Assembly: GCA_016710165.1 (NCBI GenBank)
Contig: JADJLJ010000001.1
Location: 310,001-374,000 of the forward strand
Source: Chitinophagaceae bacterium
GTDB lineage: Bacteria > Bacteroidota > Bacteroidia > Chitinophagales > Chitinophagaceae
DNA: 64,000 nt
Direction of reading: 5' to 3'
Part shown: piece by piece, positions 1 to 9,839 of the stretch
Layout of the letters: every line of letters begins with the position of its first letter
Position numbering within the stretch: the stretch's first letter is position 1
Made by a program: the position numbers and the translations under genes
The notes under the pieces: generated by a model
Seen by the model: the letters and a program-made list of their open reading frames with translations, nothing else
What the model was told of the DNA's origin: nothing
Database searches by the model: none

Positions 1-872
1 TCACGCTTAACCTGATCATCAACAGGAAATTCACTTCAATAAACGCAACCATCTGCGAAGGACAAACCTACTACGCCGGTGGCGCCAACCAAACTACTTC
101 AGGTATTTATAAAGATACGTTGCTTACCAGCCTTGGTTGTGATTCTGTGATTACAACAACCTTAACAGTACATCCCAAACCAAACCCCGACCTGGGCCCT
201 GACAGAAATCTTTGTGTGTCTTCAGCGGCGATAATTACCCCGGGAGTCTTTAACAGCTATCTCTGGCAGGATAACAGCACGCAACCAAACTTCACGGTCA
301 ACAGTATTGGTACATACTGGGTAAAAGTTACCGATGTCAATACTTGTACTGCAACAGACAGCCTGAAGGTATTGGCAATAGATACCGTACCTAAGAACTT
401 CTTACCGCCTGATCAAAAGATATGTTATGGTAACGAAGTAAAAATATCCGTGCCGGGATATAAGGACTATTTGTGGAATACAGGTTCCACTTTGGGGAAT
501 ATTTCGCTGAGGAGTTTCGGAACATTCTACCTCACTGTAACAGATAATAATAACTGCAGCGGTACGGACTCGATAACCATTCTAAGGGCCAACTGCATTC
601 CCATCGGCATACCCAATGCATTTACACCGAATGGCGATGGAAAAAATGATGTTTTCAAGCCTACCATTAACCAGGCTGTTCAGAACTTCAGTTTTATTGT
701 ATTCAACCGCTACGGTGAAAAAGTATTTGAGACAAACGAATACGGGAAAGGTTGGGATGGAACTTACAAAGGCAAAAATCAACCCTCTGGCTCTTATGTG
801 TACCGCATTACATTCTCCAATATTTATGGCTGGGAATCTGTAAATAATGGTAGTTTCTTGCTGATCCGCTGA
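1..872 (+). CDS. T9SS type B sorting (gliding motility-associated CTD) surface protein, 5' partial
   Basis: The frame is open from the window's left edge, so only the C-terminal part of a larger secreted protein is present. It shows a Cys-containing module (CEGQ...GIYKDTL...GCDS), an Ig/PKD-like stretch (SYLWQDNS, later YLWNTGS), and a C-terminal domain with the signature IPNAFTPNGDGKNDVF followed by FNRYGEKVFE and GWDGTYKG. That ending is the family known as the gliding motility-associated or type B sorting domain, which directs proteins through the type IX secretion system to the cell surface. The first visible codon is not a start. The next gene is a close tandem paralogue with the same C-terminal organisation, which suggests local duplication. 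The true N-terminus and any enzymatic domain lie outside the window. Confidence 0.85.
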   Translation, partial: TLNLIINRKFTSINATICEGQTYYAGGANQTTSGIYKDTLLTSLGCDSVITTTLTVHPKPNPDLGPDRNLCVSSAAIITPGVFNSYLWQDNSTQPNFTVNSIGTYWVKVTDVNTCTATDSLKVLAIDTVPKNFLPPDQKICYGNEVKISVPGYKDYLWNTGSTLGNISLRSFGTFYLTVTDNNNCSGTDSITILRANCIPIGIPNAFTPNGDGKNDVFKPTINQAVQNFSFIVFNRYGEKVFETNEYGKGWDGTYKGKNQPSGSYVYRITFSNIYGWESVNNGSFLLIR

Positions 873-983
873 TTCTTCCTAAAAGCAGCATCCGGTTGCT
901 CCTGCTTGCCTTAGCATTCAAACCCCGGGTATTACAGCGGACGGCACCAAACCTTTGCCCGGTTTTTTACGTTTAGATATGAA

Positions 984-3421
984 ATGAAAAGCTTCCCTGC
1001 CATATTCGCTTTCCTGTTTGGCAGCCTTGCCGTTGCAAATGGCCAGTCAGCCAAACTGGAATGGGCCAGCCAGATGCGTGGCAGTTCATTTGACGTATGC
1101 CAGGCACTGGCGCTGGATGCAGCAGGCAATGTTTATGCCACCGGCTATTTTTCCACCACTACTGATTTTGATCCCGGCACCGGGGTATTCGATCTTCGGT
1201 CGGTAAATGCCGAAGACATTTTCCTGGCCAAGTACAGGCCCGATGGCAGCCTGGTATGGGCAAAGAGCATCGGTGATTTCAGGTACCAGGCCGGCTATGC
1301 ACTCACCCTCGATTCGGCCGGGAATATTTATATGACGGGTATCTTTTTTGGTTCACTTGATTTTGATCCCGGCCCGGGGGTGACCACTTTGGGTTCTGCC
1401 GGTAACGAAGACATATTCATTTCCAAATTTGACAACAACGGGAATTTTGTATGGGCCAGGAAGATCGGCGGCCCTTCCAACGATTTCAGTAATGCCATCG
1501 TACTTGACAGGTCCGGTAATATTTACCTCAACGGGTATTTCGACGGCACATCCGATTTCGACCCGGGCACGGGCATTTATAACATGACATCCCTGGGCTC
1601 AACCGACATCTATATCTGCAAACTCAGCAATACCGGGAATTTTATATGGGCAAAACAAATTGGCGGAACATTGTCGGAAGGGGCGTATTCCATTGGCCTC
1701 GACGGGCAGAATAATATTTATACCACCGGCTTTTTCTGGGGTACGGTGGACTTTGATCCCGGCAGCAATGTATATGATCTCAGTTCCAATGGCTTTGGCG
1801 ATGGATTTATCCTGAAGCTGAATGCAAACGGCGGTTTTGTGAGGGCCGGAAGGATGGGTGGGGACGGAAGGGTACGTTGCACGAGCCTGAAACCGGATAA
1901 TGCCGGTTCCATACTGGTGACCGGGTATTTTGATGGCAATACCGATTTTGATACCGGTACCGGGACAAACATATTGAGTTCACCCATTGGCGATGAAGAT
2001 GTATTTGTGGCCAAATATGATCTCAACTTCAACCTCGTTTGGGTAAAACATATTATCGGCCCTTCGTTTCAACGTTGTTTTGCCGTGGAAGCCGATGCAG
2101 ATAATAATGTGTATGCCACGGGCCATTACAATGGTTCGGCCGATTTTGACCCCGGCCCAGGCACACGCATACTTACCGCCACCGGCGATCCCGATATTTT
2201 TGTGTTGAAATTAAATACTGCCGGTGAATTTGTATGGGTAGCGCAGGGCACCGGTTCGTTTTATGGCAGCGGGTATACATTGAAACTGGATGAACAGGAT
2301 AATATCTTCGTGGCCGGCACTTTTGAAGGGACCAAGGATTTCGATCCCGGCCCGGACGAATACAAACTCACTTCAGCAGGGCAAAGTGAGATCTTTATTC
2401 AGAAACTCAGGCAGTGTTCCAATGCCGCCGTTACTACAGATCTTACCGTCAACACCTGCACATCCTATACCCTCAACGGAAGGACATACAACAGCAGCGG
2501 CAACTATGTTCATGTGGTATTAAATGACCTGGGCTGCGACAGTATCATCATCAACCTGCATCTTACCATCAGCCGGGCAACAGGTACCAAATCTGTCCGC
2601 ATCTGCCAGGGCCAGGGATATTTTGCCGGGGGAAGATTGCAAACCAGCACCGGCGTATATTATGATACATTGAAAACAAATGCCGGCTGCGATTCAATTC
2701 TTATTACCAGCCTCACGGTTGATCCTTTGCCCAAACCAACCCTGGGCGCCGACCGGAATCTCTGCGAAGGACAAAGCATCGTTCTCAACCCCGGCACTTT
2801 CAACAGTTATCTCTGGCAGGACAACAGTATGCAACCGGTTTATGCTGTAACATCCACCGGTACATACCGTGTTACCGTTACCAATGAATTCAATTGCTCC
2901 GCCACGGCAAGGGTCATCATAAAGAATATCGTTCCGCTGCCAAAGGATTTTTACCCGGGGATCAGTCACTCTGCGCAGGCAATGTGCTGAAGATAAATGT
3001 ACCGGGCTATCGCAGCTATACATGGAATACAGGTGCAGGCAATGCGGTAGTTGAAATAAGGGATCCCGGCATTTATTCTTTAACTGTTACCGACTTTAAT
3101 AATTGTACCGGGTCTGATTCGATCATCCTCTATGAGACCAATTGCATTCCCACCGGCATACCCAATGCCTTTACACCAAATAATGATGGGAAGAACGATC
3201 ATTTCCGGCCGGGTTTAAATGTAGAAGTGACCGGGTACCTCCTGCAGGTCTTTAACCGAAATGGTCAGTTGGTCTTCCAGTCAAAAGAGGTCGGTAAAGG
3301 ATGGGATGGAAGGTATAAGAACCAGCAACTTGATCCGGGTACCTATGTTTACGTGGTAAAATTCAGGGACCGGGAGGGTAAACTTTATACCTTTAATGGC
3401 AACATAAGCCTGATCCGGTGA
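984..3421 (+). CDS. SBBP-repeat T9SS type B surface protein, frameshifted near 2948
   Basis: The ATG at 984 opens a signal peptide (MKSFPAIFAFLFGSLAVANG). It is followed by about seven beta-propeller (SBBP-type) repeats marked by DFDPGTG-like motifs and AGNIY/NNIY strands, then Cys modules (CQGQGYFAGG, GCDSI), an Ig-like segment and the type B sorting domain (IPNAFTPNNDGKNDHF, GWDGRY). The frame breaks: the first segment stops at 2990, and the rest is read one base off to 3421. At 2948-2952 a run of five T replaces the six needed to read K-D-F-L-P-G-D-Q, which is the reading conserved in the upstream paralogue (NFLPPDQ). One missing T restores an unbroken protein of about 812 aa. The product is expected to be a secreted, surface-exposed structural or adhesive protein; its ligand is unknown. 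Confidence 0.82.
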
Positions 3422-3504
3422 TGCGTTTGATGTCGTAGCCGAAACGGTTTTAAATCAGGCTTTTCGAATTAGCAGCCCCCTGTTAATAATTCCCTTTTCT
3501 CCCT

Positions 3505-3512
3505 TATCTTTG
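3505..3512 (+). promoter_or_regulatory. Bacteroidota-type -7 box upstream of pdhA
   Basis: TATCTTTG fits the TAnnTTTG -7 consensus of Bacteroidota primary sigma promoters. It lies about 20 bp before the pdhA start codon, so the leader would be very short. No clear TTG -33 box is visible at the expected distance. Confidence 0.4.
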
Positions 3513-3532
3513 CCGCCTAAAATTAAAACCCA

Positions 3533-4525
3533 TTGGCTACAAAGTTTTCCAAAGAAACTTATTTATACTGGTACGAACTGATGCTGCTTTTACGCCGCTT
3601 CGAGGAAAAGACGGGCCAGTTATATGGTATGCAAAAGATCCGTGGCTTCTGCCACCTGTACATCGGGCAGGAAGCGGTTGCAGCCGGTTGCATGACCGCC
3701 ACCAACCCGGATGATAAATTCATCACTGCCTACCGCGACCATGCCCTGGCTATCGCTAAAGGCGTTTCGGCTAAATCATGTATGGCTGAGTTATACGGCA
3801 AAGCCACCGGCTGCAGCAAGGGAAAGGGTGGCAGTATGCACTTCTTTGGCGTAAAGGAAAATTTCTTTGGTGGGCACGGCATCGTAGGTGCACAGATCGG
3901 CACGGGTGCCGGGCTGGCATTTGCAGAAAAATACCGCAATTCAAATAACGTAGTGCTTTGTTTCTTTGGTGACGGCGCCGCCCGCCAGGGCATGTTGCAT
4001 GAAGCCTTTAACATGGCCATGTTGTGGAAATTACCGGTAGTGTTCATTTGCGAGAACAACTACTATGCCATGGGCACTTCGGTAGCCCGTACAAGTAACG
4101 TACTGGATATCTATAAACTGGCCGATGCATACGATATGCCCAGCGACAGCATCGATGGCATGAGCCCGGAGAACGTACACAACGGTGTATTGAGGGCCGT
4201 GAACAGGGCCAGGGAGAAGGGCGGGCCTACTTTACTTGAAATTAAAACATACCGCTATAAAGGTCACAGTATGAGCGATCCGCAGAAATACCGTACCAAA
4301 GAAGAACTGGAAGAGTACAAGGAGAAGGACCCGATCGAACACGTGCTGAAGACCCTGAAGGATCAGTATAAAGTTCCCGATGCAGATATTGAAGTGATCA
4401 ATGACCGGGTGCGGACTGAAGTGGAGGAATCGGTGAAATTTGCCGAGGAAAGTCCCTGGCCGGATGACAGCGAACTGCTGAAGGACGTATATGTACAGGA
4501 AGACTATCCATTCATTGTAGACTAA
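3533..4525 (+). CDS. pdhA: Pyruvate dehydrogenase E1 component, alpha subunit
   Basis: This 330-aa protein is the thiamine-diphosphate-binding alpha subunit of the E1 decarboxylase of the pyruvate dehydrogenase complex, which converts pyruvate to acetyl-CoA with E2 and E3. Visible features are YRDHA (about residues 67-71), the ThDP motif from GDGAARQG (146-153) to ENNYYAM (174-180), and the conserved loop YRYKGHSMSDP. The length matches standalone bacterial alpha subunits. The start is a TTG at 3533: an in-frame stop lies just upstream, and the first ATG would remove the conserved N-terminus. No beta subunit or E2 gene is adjacent, so the rest of the complex is encoded elsewhere. A branched-chain 2-oxoacid dehydrogenase E1 alpha is the main alternative, but the compact length and motif spacing favour pdhA. 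Confidence 0.92.
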   Translation: MATKFSKETYLYWYELMLLLRRFEEKTGQLYGMQKIRGFCHLYIGQEAVAAGCMTATNPDDKFITAYRDHALAIAKGVSAKSCMAELYGKATGCSKGKGGSMHFFGVKENFFGGHGIVGAQIGTGAGLAFAEKYRNSNNVVLCFFGDGAARQGMLHEAFNMAMLWKLPVVFICENNYYAMGTSVARTSNVLDIYKLADAYDMPSDSIDGMSPENVHNGVLRAVNRAREKGGPTLLEIKTYRYKGHSMSDPQKYRTKEELEEYKEKDPIEHVLKTLKDQYKVPDADIEVINDRVRTEVEESVKFAEESPWPDDSELLKDVYVQEDYPFIVD

Positions 4526-4565
4526 CAATTTTTAATTCTTAATTCATAATTTTTAATTCTTTTAA

Positions 4566-5285
4566 ATGGCAGAGAAGCAAGCAAAAGCAGAAATGGAAGC
4601 AGCTGATGTAATTGAAAAAGCAAGAGGCTTTTGGGCAAAATACAGCAAGCTTATCATCGTAGCAAGTTCGGTGGTGATCGTATTGACCAGCGGGTACCTG
4701 GTTTACAAGTACATGTTCCAGATACCGAATGAGAAAAAAGCCAATGACCTGATATTCCCGGCAGAGAAACTCTTTGGTAAAATGTCCACGGAGTCAAATT
4801 TTGGCAAAGACACGGTCAACATTGTATTGAACGGAGATAAAGCGACAGGCGTTACCGGTCTGCTGAAGATCATCAGCAGCTACGGGAGTACCCCGGCAGG
4901 CAACCGGGCCGGATTCATGGCCGGCGCATGCTACCTGCACCTGCAGCAATACGATAAAGCCATCAAGTACCTGAAGGAATTTGACGGCAATGGTGCAAGC
5001 CAGATACAAAGCAAAGCATATCAAATGCTGGGCCATGCCTATGCAGAACAAAAGAAGACCGATGACGCATTGTCTTATTACAAGAAAGCCGCTTCGGTGG
5101 TGGACGGTGATGAAGGAATGGCTTCGGAAGCCTTGTTCATGGCGGGCAGGTATGCGGAGTCAATTGGCAAAACAAAAGACGCCATTGAACTTTTTCAAAA
5201 ACTGAATGATACCTATCCTGCCAGTTCACATGTAAAATCAGGGGATGTAGAAAAGTACTTGGCAAGACTTGGTGTAACAAAATAG
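4566..5285 (+). CDS. Membrane-anchored tetratricopeptide repeat protein
   Basis: This 239-aa protein has a cytoplasmic N-terminal stretch, one transmembrane helix (about residues 29-49, LIIVASSVVIVLTSGYLVY) and a C-terminal TPR region with pairs such as AGACYLHLQQYDKAIKYLKE and ALFMAGRYAESIGKTKDAIE. The architecture resembles the YfgM-like ancillary translocon/periplasmic chaperone family (single N-terminal helix plus TPR), but the assignment is by layout only. It lies 40 bp after pdhA, separated by an AT-rich TTTTTAATTC-type spacer, and just before ribH on the same strand. The function is inferred to be protein-protein interaction at the inner membrane. Confidence 0.72.
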   Translation: MAEKQAKAEMEAADVIEKARGFWAKYSKLIIVASSVVIVLTSGYLVYKYMFQIPNEKKANDLIFPAEKLFGKMSTESNFGKDTVNIVLNGDKATGVTGLLKIISSYGSTPAGNRAGFMAGACYLHLQQYDKAIKYLKEFDGNGASQIQSKAYQMLGHAYAEQKKTDDALSYYKKAASVVDGDEGMASEALFMAGRYAESIGKTKDAIELFQKLNDTYPASSHVKSGDVEKYLARLGVTK

Positions 5286-5359
5286 AACAGCGGCAATAAG
5301 GAACTGGCACGGAGCTATTGGGAATATCCCGCACGACTCACAACTCAGGTTTCACGCTT

Positions 5360-5851
5360 ATGTCAATAAACTCAGCTAACTTAAATAATACCACAGGCAT
5401 CCAGCTACCGCCGGATGCCTGTGTTGTAATTGTGCGTACCGAATGGAATGCGCAGACCGTGGATAAACTGGAAGCAGGTTGCCTGCAGGTGCTGCAGCAG
5501 CACAACGTGAACCATAAACTGATCACCGTGCCCGGCGCATTTGAAATTCCCTTTGCCATAAAAAAATACTGGGAAGCCATGAAGTATAAAGACGGCAAAC
5601 CCTGTGCCTTCATCGCATTGGGTTGTGTGCTGCGGGGCGATACACCGCATTTTGATTATGTATGCAAAGCCGTCACTGATGGCATCGTGCAACTCAATCT
5701 TTCCCTACCGGTGCCCACCATCTTTGGGATACTTACGGTAGATGACCAGCAGCAGGCAGATGAGCGTACGGGTGGTAAACACGGCCACAAAGGAGAAGAA
5801 GCAGCTGTAACGGCAGTTAAGATGATGGCATTAGTTGCTACCTTTAAATAA
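5360..5851 (+). CDS. ribH: 6,7-dimethyl-8-ribityllumazine synthase
   Basis: Lumazine synthase condenses 5-amino-6-ribitylamino-uracil with 3,4-dihydroxy-2-butanone 4-phosphate, the penultimate step of riboflavin synthesis. Family hallmarks are VVIVRTEWN, VPGAFEIPFA, the stretch FIALGCVLRGDTPHFDYVC and the C-terminal DQQQADERTGGKHGHKGEEAA. The ATG at 5360 gives 163 aa, the usual size; an upstream in-frame TTG at 5318 would add 14 residues without family character. No other riboflavin genes are in the window. The enzyme is cytoplasmic and normally assembles as a 60-mer capsid or pentamers. Confidence 0.95.
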   Translation: MSINSANLNNTTGIQLPPDACVVIVRTEWNAQTVDKLEAGCLQVLQQHNVNHKLITVPGAFEIPFAIKKYWEAMKYKDGKPCAFIALGCVLRGDTPHFDYVCKAVTDGIVQLNLSLPVPTIFGILTVDDQQQADERTGGKHGHKGEEAAVTAVKMMALVATFK

Positions 5852-5859
5852 AAAATTAC

Positions 5860-6297
5860 ATGAGGACCCTGTTTGCTGTCTTTGTAGTTCTTTCTTTTAC
5901 AGCATGTAATAATGATTCATCCGTTACGGAAGAACCGGTAGTAAAAGAAGACCCGGTTCCCAAAGGAACAGGGGTGAAAGCCGAACAGGAGTACATTCAT
6001 AGATTTACTGATACGGCATTGGAGCAAAAAGTAACGGCTGTTCTGATGAAACTCCCGTTTGTTCAAAAAAGCAACCGCTATATTGATTCCATCAGCAACC
6101 ACAAACAGGGTATATCATTCATGCTTGATAATACCCAGGGTGCCGGGATCTCGGTACTGGCAGGATACGACAGTGACGAACGCTTTGAGACCTGGTACCA
6201 TTTTTATGTAGACCCGCAGACCATGGAAGTAAAGATCTACGATCCCCTGGAAAATAAAACCGTTCCGGTAAAGGAATACTTAAAGACATTGAAATAA
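5860..6297 (+). CDS. Small lipoprotein of unknown function
   Basis: This 145-aa product starts with a lipoprotein signal peptide (MRTLFAVFVVLSFTAC, lipobox FTAC), so it should be lipid-anchored in the cell envelope. After an acidic/Pro-rich linker it has a compact domain with DTALEQKVTAVLMKLPFVQK and WYHFYVDPQTMEVKIYDPLE. It starts 8 bp after ribH and ends 1 bp before the next gene, so it is very probably co-transcribed. No family was recognised. Confidence 0.75.
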   Translation: MRTLFAVFVVLSFTACNNDSSVTEEPVVKEDPVPKGTGVKAEQEYIHRFTDTALEQKVTAVLMKLPFVQKSNRYIDSISNHKQGISFMLDNTQGAGISVLAGYDSDERFETWYHFYVDPQTMEVKIYDPLENKTVPVKEYLKTLK

Positions 6298-6298
6298 A

Positions 6299-7021
6299 AT
6301 GAAAGTACAGCTATTCATACCCTGCTTTGTTGACCAGCTTTACCCCCAGACCGCTTTTAATATGGTGAAGGTGCTGGAGAAAGCCACCTGTGAAGTGCTG
6401 TACAATACCAACCAGACCTGTTGCGGCCAGCCCGCCTACAATGCCGGCTTCCGCAATGAAGCAAGGGATGTTTGCAGCAAGTTTTTAAAAGATTTCGATG
6501 GCGTTGATTACATTGTTGGCCCCAGCGCCAGTTGTGTGGGCTTTGTGCGCAATTACTACGGAAAGATATTCGATAATTCCTCGCAGCACAACCAGGTGAA
6601 GGACCTGGGCAAACGGATCTATGAATTCAGCGAGTTCCTGACCGATGTGCTCAAGATCGGGAATTACGGCGCCGAGCTGAATGCAAAAGCCACCTATCAC
6701 GACAGTTGCGCTGCCTTGCGGGAATGCAGGATCAAAGAAGGCCCCCGTAAATTATTAAGCCAGGTAAAGGGACTTGAACTGGTTGAAATGAATGACGTGG
6801 AAACCTGTTGCGGTTTTGGCGGGACCTTTGCAGTAAAATTTGACGCCATCTCAGCCGGTATGGCCGACCAGAAAGTGAGCAATGCCATGGCCACCGGTGC
6901 TGAATACATCATCTCCACCGACCTCAGTTGCCTGATGCAGCTGGAGGGCTTTATCAAGGGAAAGAACCTGCCCATTAAGACCATGCATATTGCAGATGTG
7001 CTGGCCAGTGGATGGGAATAA
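6299..7021 (+). CDS. LutA/YkgE-type (Fe-S)-binding protein
   Basis: This 240-aa protein has the two CCG cysteine motifs of the lactate-utilisation LutA/YkgE and heterodisulfide-reductase-like family: NQTCCGQPAYNAGF (Cys41-Cys42) and DVETCCGFGGTFAVK (Cys170-Cys171). Additional cysteines occur in PSASCVGF and YHDSCAALRECR. In LutABC this subunit carries an Fe-S cluster and works with LutB and LutC in L-lactate oxidation. Neither partner is next to it here, so coupling to lactate is a family inference. The start codon is 1 bp after the preceding stop, which indicates translational coupling in the ribH-lipoprotein-lutA run. Confidence 0.82.
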   Translation: MKVQLFIPCFVDQLYPQTAFNMVKVLEKATCEVLYNTNQTCCGQPAYNAGFRNEARDVCSKFLKDFDGVDYIVGPSASCVGFVRNYYGKIFDNSSQHNQVKDLGKRIYEFSEFLTDVLKIGNYGAELNAKATYHDSCAALRECRIKEGPRKLLSQVKGLELVEMNDVETCCGFGGTFAVKFDAISAGMADQKVSNAMATGAEYIISTDLSCLMQLEGFIKGKNLPIKTMHIADVLASGWE

Positions 7022-7050
7022 AAAGACCTCCCGTAAGAACCGTTCCTGCG

Positions 7051-7074
7051 GTTTAGCCGTATATACGGTTAAAC
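7051..7074. repeat. 24-bp near-perfect palindrome at the start of the TPR lipoprotein gene
   Basis: Two 10-base arms (GTTTAGCCGT and ACGGTTAAAC) flank a 4-base ATAT centre and would form a stem with one G-U pair in RNA. It has no T-tract, so it is unlikely to be a terminator. It ends one base before the first possible start codon of the next gene and could be an operator or a translation-affecting hairpin. This is inference from position. Confidence 0.45.
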
Positions 7075-7075
7075 G

Positions 7076-8373
7076 TTGACCTTGAAACAACTCATCTTCG
7101 GTTTAGCCGCATTATTACTGGTTGCTTCCTGCAGGGAAAACAGCAAACCCATTGTATCAGCAGAATTTGTTGACAGCCTCCTCACCAATTACACCGAACC
7201 GGAAATGATAAGGTCTGTTGAAACAGACCTTCCGTTCTGGAAGAGCCGTATCGATCCCAAAAATCCCGGGCTGCTGAATGAATTAAGGTATGCTTCCACA
7301 CTTGTTCAACGCTTCCACCTTTCGGGAGATATCCATGACATCATTGCTGCAGATAGTATTTTAAAAAAGGCAGACGGCACATACAGCCACAAAGAATCTG
7401 CTCCCAACATGGCGCTGGTGCGCAACAGCATCCTGCAGCACCGTTTTAAACAGGCAGATTCATTGCTGGCCGAAGCAAAGAAGGCGGATGTGAAACCATA
7501 CGATGCCGTTGCCGCTTCCTTTGATGTTGCTTTTGAATCAGGGCAATACCTGTTGGCGGAAACAGAACTGAAAAAGATCGCAGACTACAATGACTACGGT
7601 TATAATTTCCGCTATGCCAGGCTGGCGCATTACAAGGGAGAAGCGGACAGCGCCCTGGCAGCCATGCACCGGGCAGCAGCAATTGCCGGAATGAATATTA
7701 CGCTGAAGCAGGCTGCCTTATCCAATGAAGCAGACCTGAACCTGCACACCGGGAACCTGCAAAGAGCCAATGAACTGTATATGCGATCGATCCGCTTAAA
7801 TGCCGCCGACCTTCATTCCCTCATGGGCCTGGGATGGATGGCACTGGTGCACGATAAAAATGGTACGCTGGCTGAGAAGATATTCCGTTTTGTTCAGTCA
7901 AAGACAAAAACACCGGACACACTTTTTAAATTGTCACAACTTGCTGACGCAAGAGGGGATAGGGCGATGCAGAAAAAATATGCACAGCAATATGCTGATG
8001 CAGTAACGGCCCCGGCCTACGGCAATATGTATAACAGGTATATGATCGAACTATATACCGGCATATTGAACGAACCGGCAAAAGCAGAAGCCCTTGCAAA
8101 AAAGAATTGCTGAACCGGGCCACTCCGCAGACCTATGCCTGGTATGTATGGGCTTTGTATTGCAATAATAAAACTGCGGAAGCAGCAAAGATCTGTCAGC
8201 AATATGTCTCCGGCAAACCACTGGAAGCGCCGGAACTTTACTGGATGGGAAGATTCATGCAGGGACTAAAGAAGGGTTACAATGCACAGCAGTATTTTAA
8301 AGCGGCATACAAGAACCGGTATGACCTGGGGCCTTCGATGGTAAGGTACCTGGAGGAGGCTTTGGAAGACTGA
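7076..8373 (+). CDS. TPR-containing lipoprotein, frameshifted near 8098
   Basis: The N-terminus reads as a lipoprotein signal (MKQLIFGLAALLLVASC when started at the TTG at 7082; the TTG at 7076 adds two residues). The body is alpha-helical with TPR-like pairs (LAHYKGEADSALAAMHRAAA, LNLHTGNLQRANELYMRSIR). The frame breaks at the end of the first segment (stop at 8113), but the reading continues one base off to 8373 with AWYVWALYCNNKTAEAAKIC and MGRFMQGLKKGYNAQQYFKA. At 8098-8103 there are six A; seven give A-K-K-E-L-L-N-R and join the segments into about 432 aa. The protein is probably an outer-membrane or periplasmic scaffold. Its substrate is unknown. Confidence 0.75.
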
Positions 8374-8427
8374 ACTTAACCGGGATCATCGGGGTATTGG
8401 TTTTAACGCAGTTCAGTCTTTTCACGT

Positions 8428-8453
8428 TCGTCCCGGTCTCTGACCGGGATGCA
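8428..8453. repeat. REP-like hairpin element (CCCGGTC-TCT-GACCGGG family)
   Basis: The core is a 7-bp stem with a 3-base loop, followed by GATGC. The same core recurs at 37442, 38338, 38423, 38558 and, reversed, at 55140. Here it sits in the gap before the permease gene and is flanked by two copies of AGTTCAGTCTTTT. Confidence 0.7.
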
Positions 8454-8503
8454 ATGGTTATGAGTTTTTAACTCAGTTCAGTCTTTTTCATTACCTTTTC
8501 TCA

Positions 8504-9777
8504 ATGCTAAACCGGAGTATAAGGAAATGGGCAATGGTACTGCTCATCATCAATGGCGTGGTTGGCTCAGGGATATTTGGGTTGCCGGCAAAAACATTCA
8601 GGGAAACAGGGGTGTACAGCATTGCCGCATTCGGGGTTTGCGCCATTGCGGTTTTCGTTATCATTCTGTGTTTTGCCGAGGTCAGCAGCCGCTTTGATAA
8701 AACCGGAGGGCCTTACCTCTATGCCCTTTCCTCCTTTGGCCCCCTGCCGGCATTTCTTACAGGCTGGCTGCTGCTGGTAACAAGATTGATCACGTATGCA
8801 GCGCTTATCAACCTGCTCGTCACCTATCTTTCTGTTTTTTCGGACTGGTTCACCCTCCCATCCGCACGGATCATCAGCATTATATCATTAACTATGTTCC
8901 TTGCCGTTATAAATCATATCGGCGTAAAGGACTCCACCCGGGTGAATAATATTTTAACAGTTGCAAAACTCCTGCCTTTACTGCTCTTTATAATCGTCGG
9001 ATCCTTTTTTATTGAACCAAAGAATTTCGAGATCCGGCTGGTGCCTGGTTTTTCTTCCTTTTCTTCTACCGTACTCCTGCTGGTCTTTGCTTTCGGAGGG
9101 TTTGAGTCGGTGCTGGTGAATTCCGGTGAAGTAAAGGATCCCGGCAAAAATCTCCCCTTTGCCCTCCTGCTTGCCGCCCTCATCATAGCGGTCATTTATA
9201 TCCTGATACAGGTAGTGTCCATCGGCACATTGCCTGCGCTGGCTTCTGCAGAAAACCCCTGGCCCAGGCGGCCGGCTTGTTCATGGGCAAAACCGGCGCT
9301 ACCATCATCGCCATCGGCGCTTTATTTTCCGTGACCGGCACACTCAATGCCATCATGCTGGTGGGCTCCCGCCTGCCCTATGCGTTCAGTGAAGAAAAAC
9401 AATTTCCGAAGGTATTTTCCTTTATTCATCCAAAATACAAAACACCCACCCTGTCGCTGTTGCTGTTTATGACCGCCACGATCATTGTCTCCATCAATTA
9501 CTCTTTTCTATCTGCGGCCTCCCTCAGCGCCATTACCCGGGTAATGATCTATGGCATTGTTTGTATTGCTTTGATCAGGCTCCGGAAAAAGAATGCTGCA
9601 CAAACCGGGTATTTTAAAATTCCCTATGGCAGGTTCTTTGCCGTGGCCGGTATAGCAATAACGGCCTGGCTCCTGGGCAGCTCCCGGCTGAATGAACTCA
9701 GGGATGTTGCCATTGCGACCGGGGCGGGACTGGTTATTTATTTTTTAGTGGAATGGCAGAAAAGAGCAAGGAAATGA
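8504..9777 (+). CDS. APC-family amino acid permease, frameshifted near 9256
   Basis: This is an integral membrane transporter of the amino acid-polyamine-organocation superfamily. The first transmembrane helix carries the diagnostic unwound substrate motif (IINGVVGSGIFGLP), followed by EVSSRFDKTGGPYLYA and FAFGGFESVLVNSGEVKDPGKNLP. The first segment stops at 9334; the remaining helices are read one base off to 9777 (MGKTGATIIAIGALFSVTGT, SRLPYAFSEEKQFPKVF). At 9256-9259 four C occur where five give A-E-N-P-L-A-Q-A-A-G-L-F-M-G and a continuous protein of about 424 aa, the normal family length with about 12 helices. The substrate cannot be deduced. Confidence 0.85.
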
Positions 9778-9839
9778 TCGGGAGTTTTCCACTCATTCCG
9801 GTCAACTAAATCCCTGCCTGCCATTGAAAAACGATTTTT

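Noticed and set aside
8107..8373. Separate small TPR gene
   Set aside because: It begins in the middle of a TPR segment and joins the upstream gene with a single base at 8098-8103.
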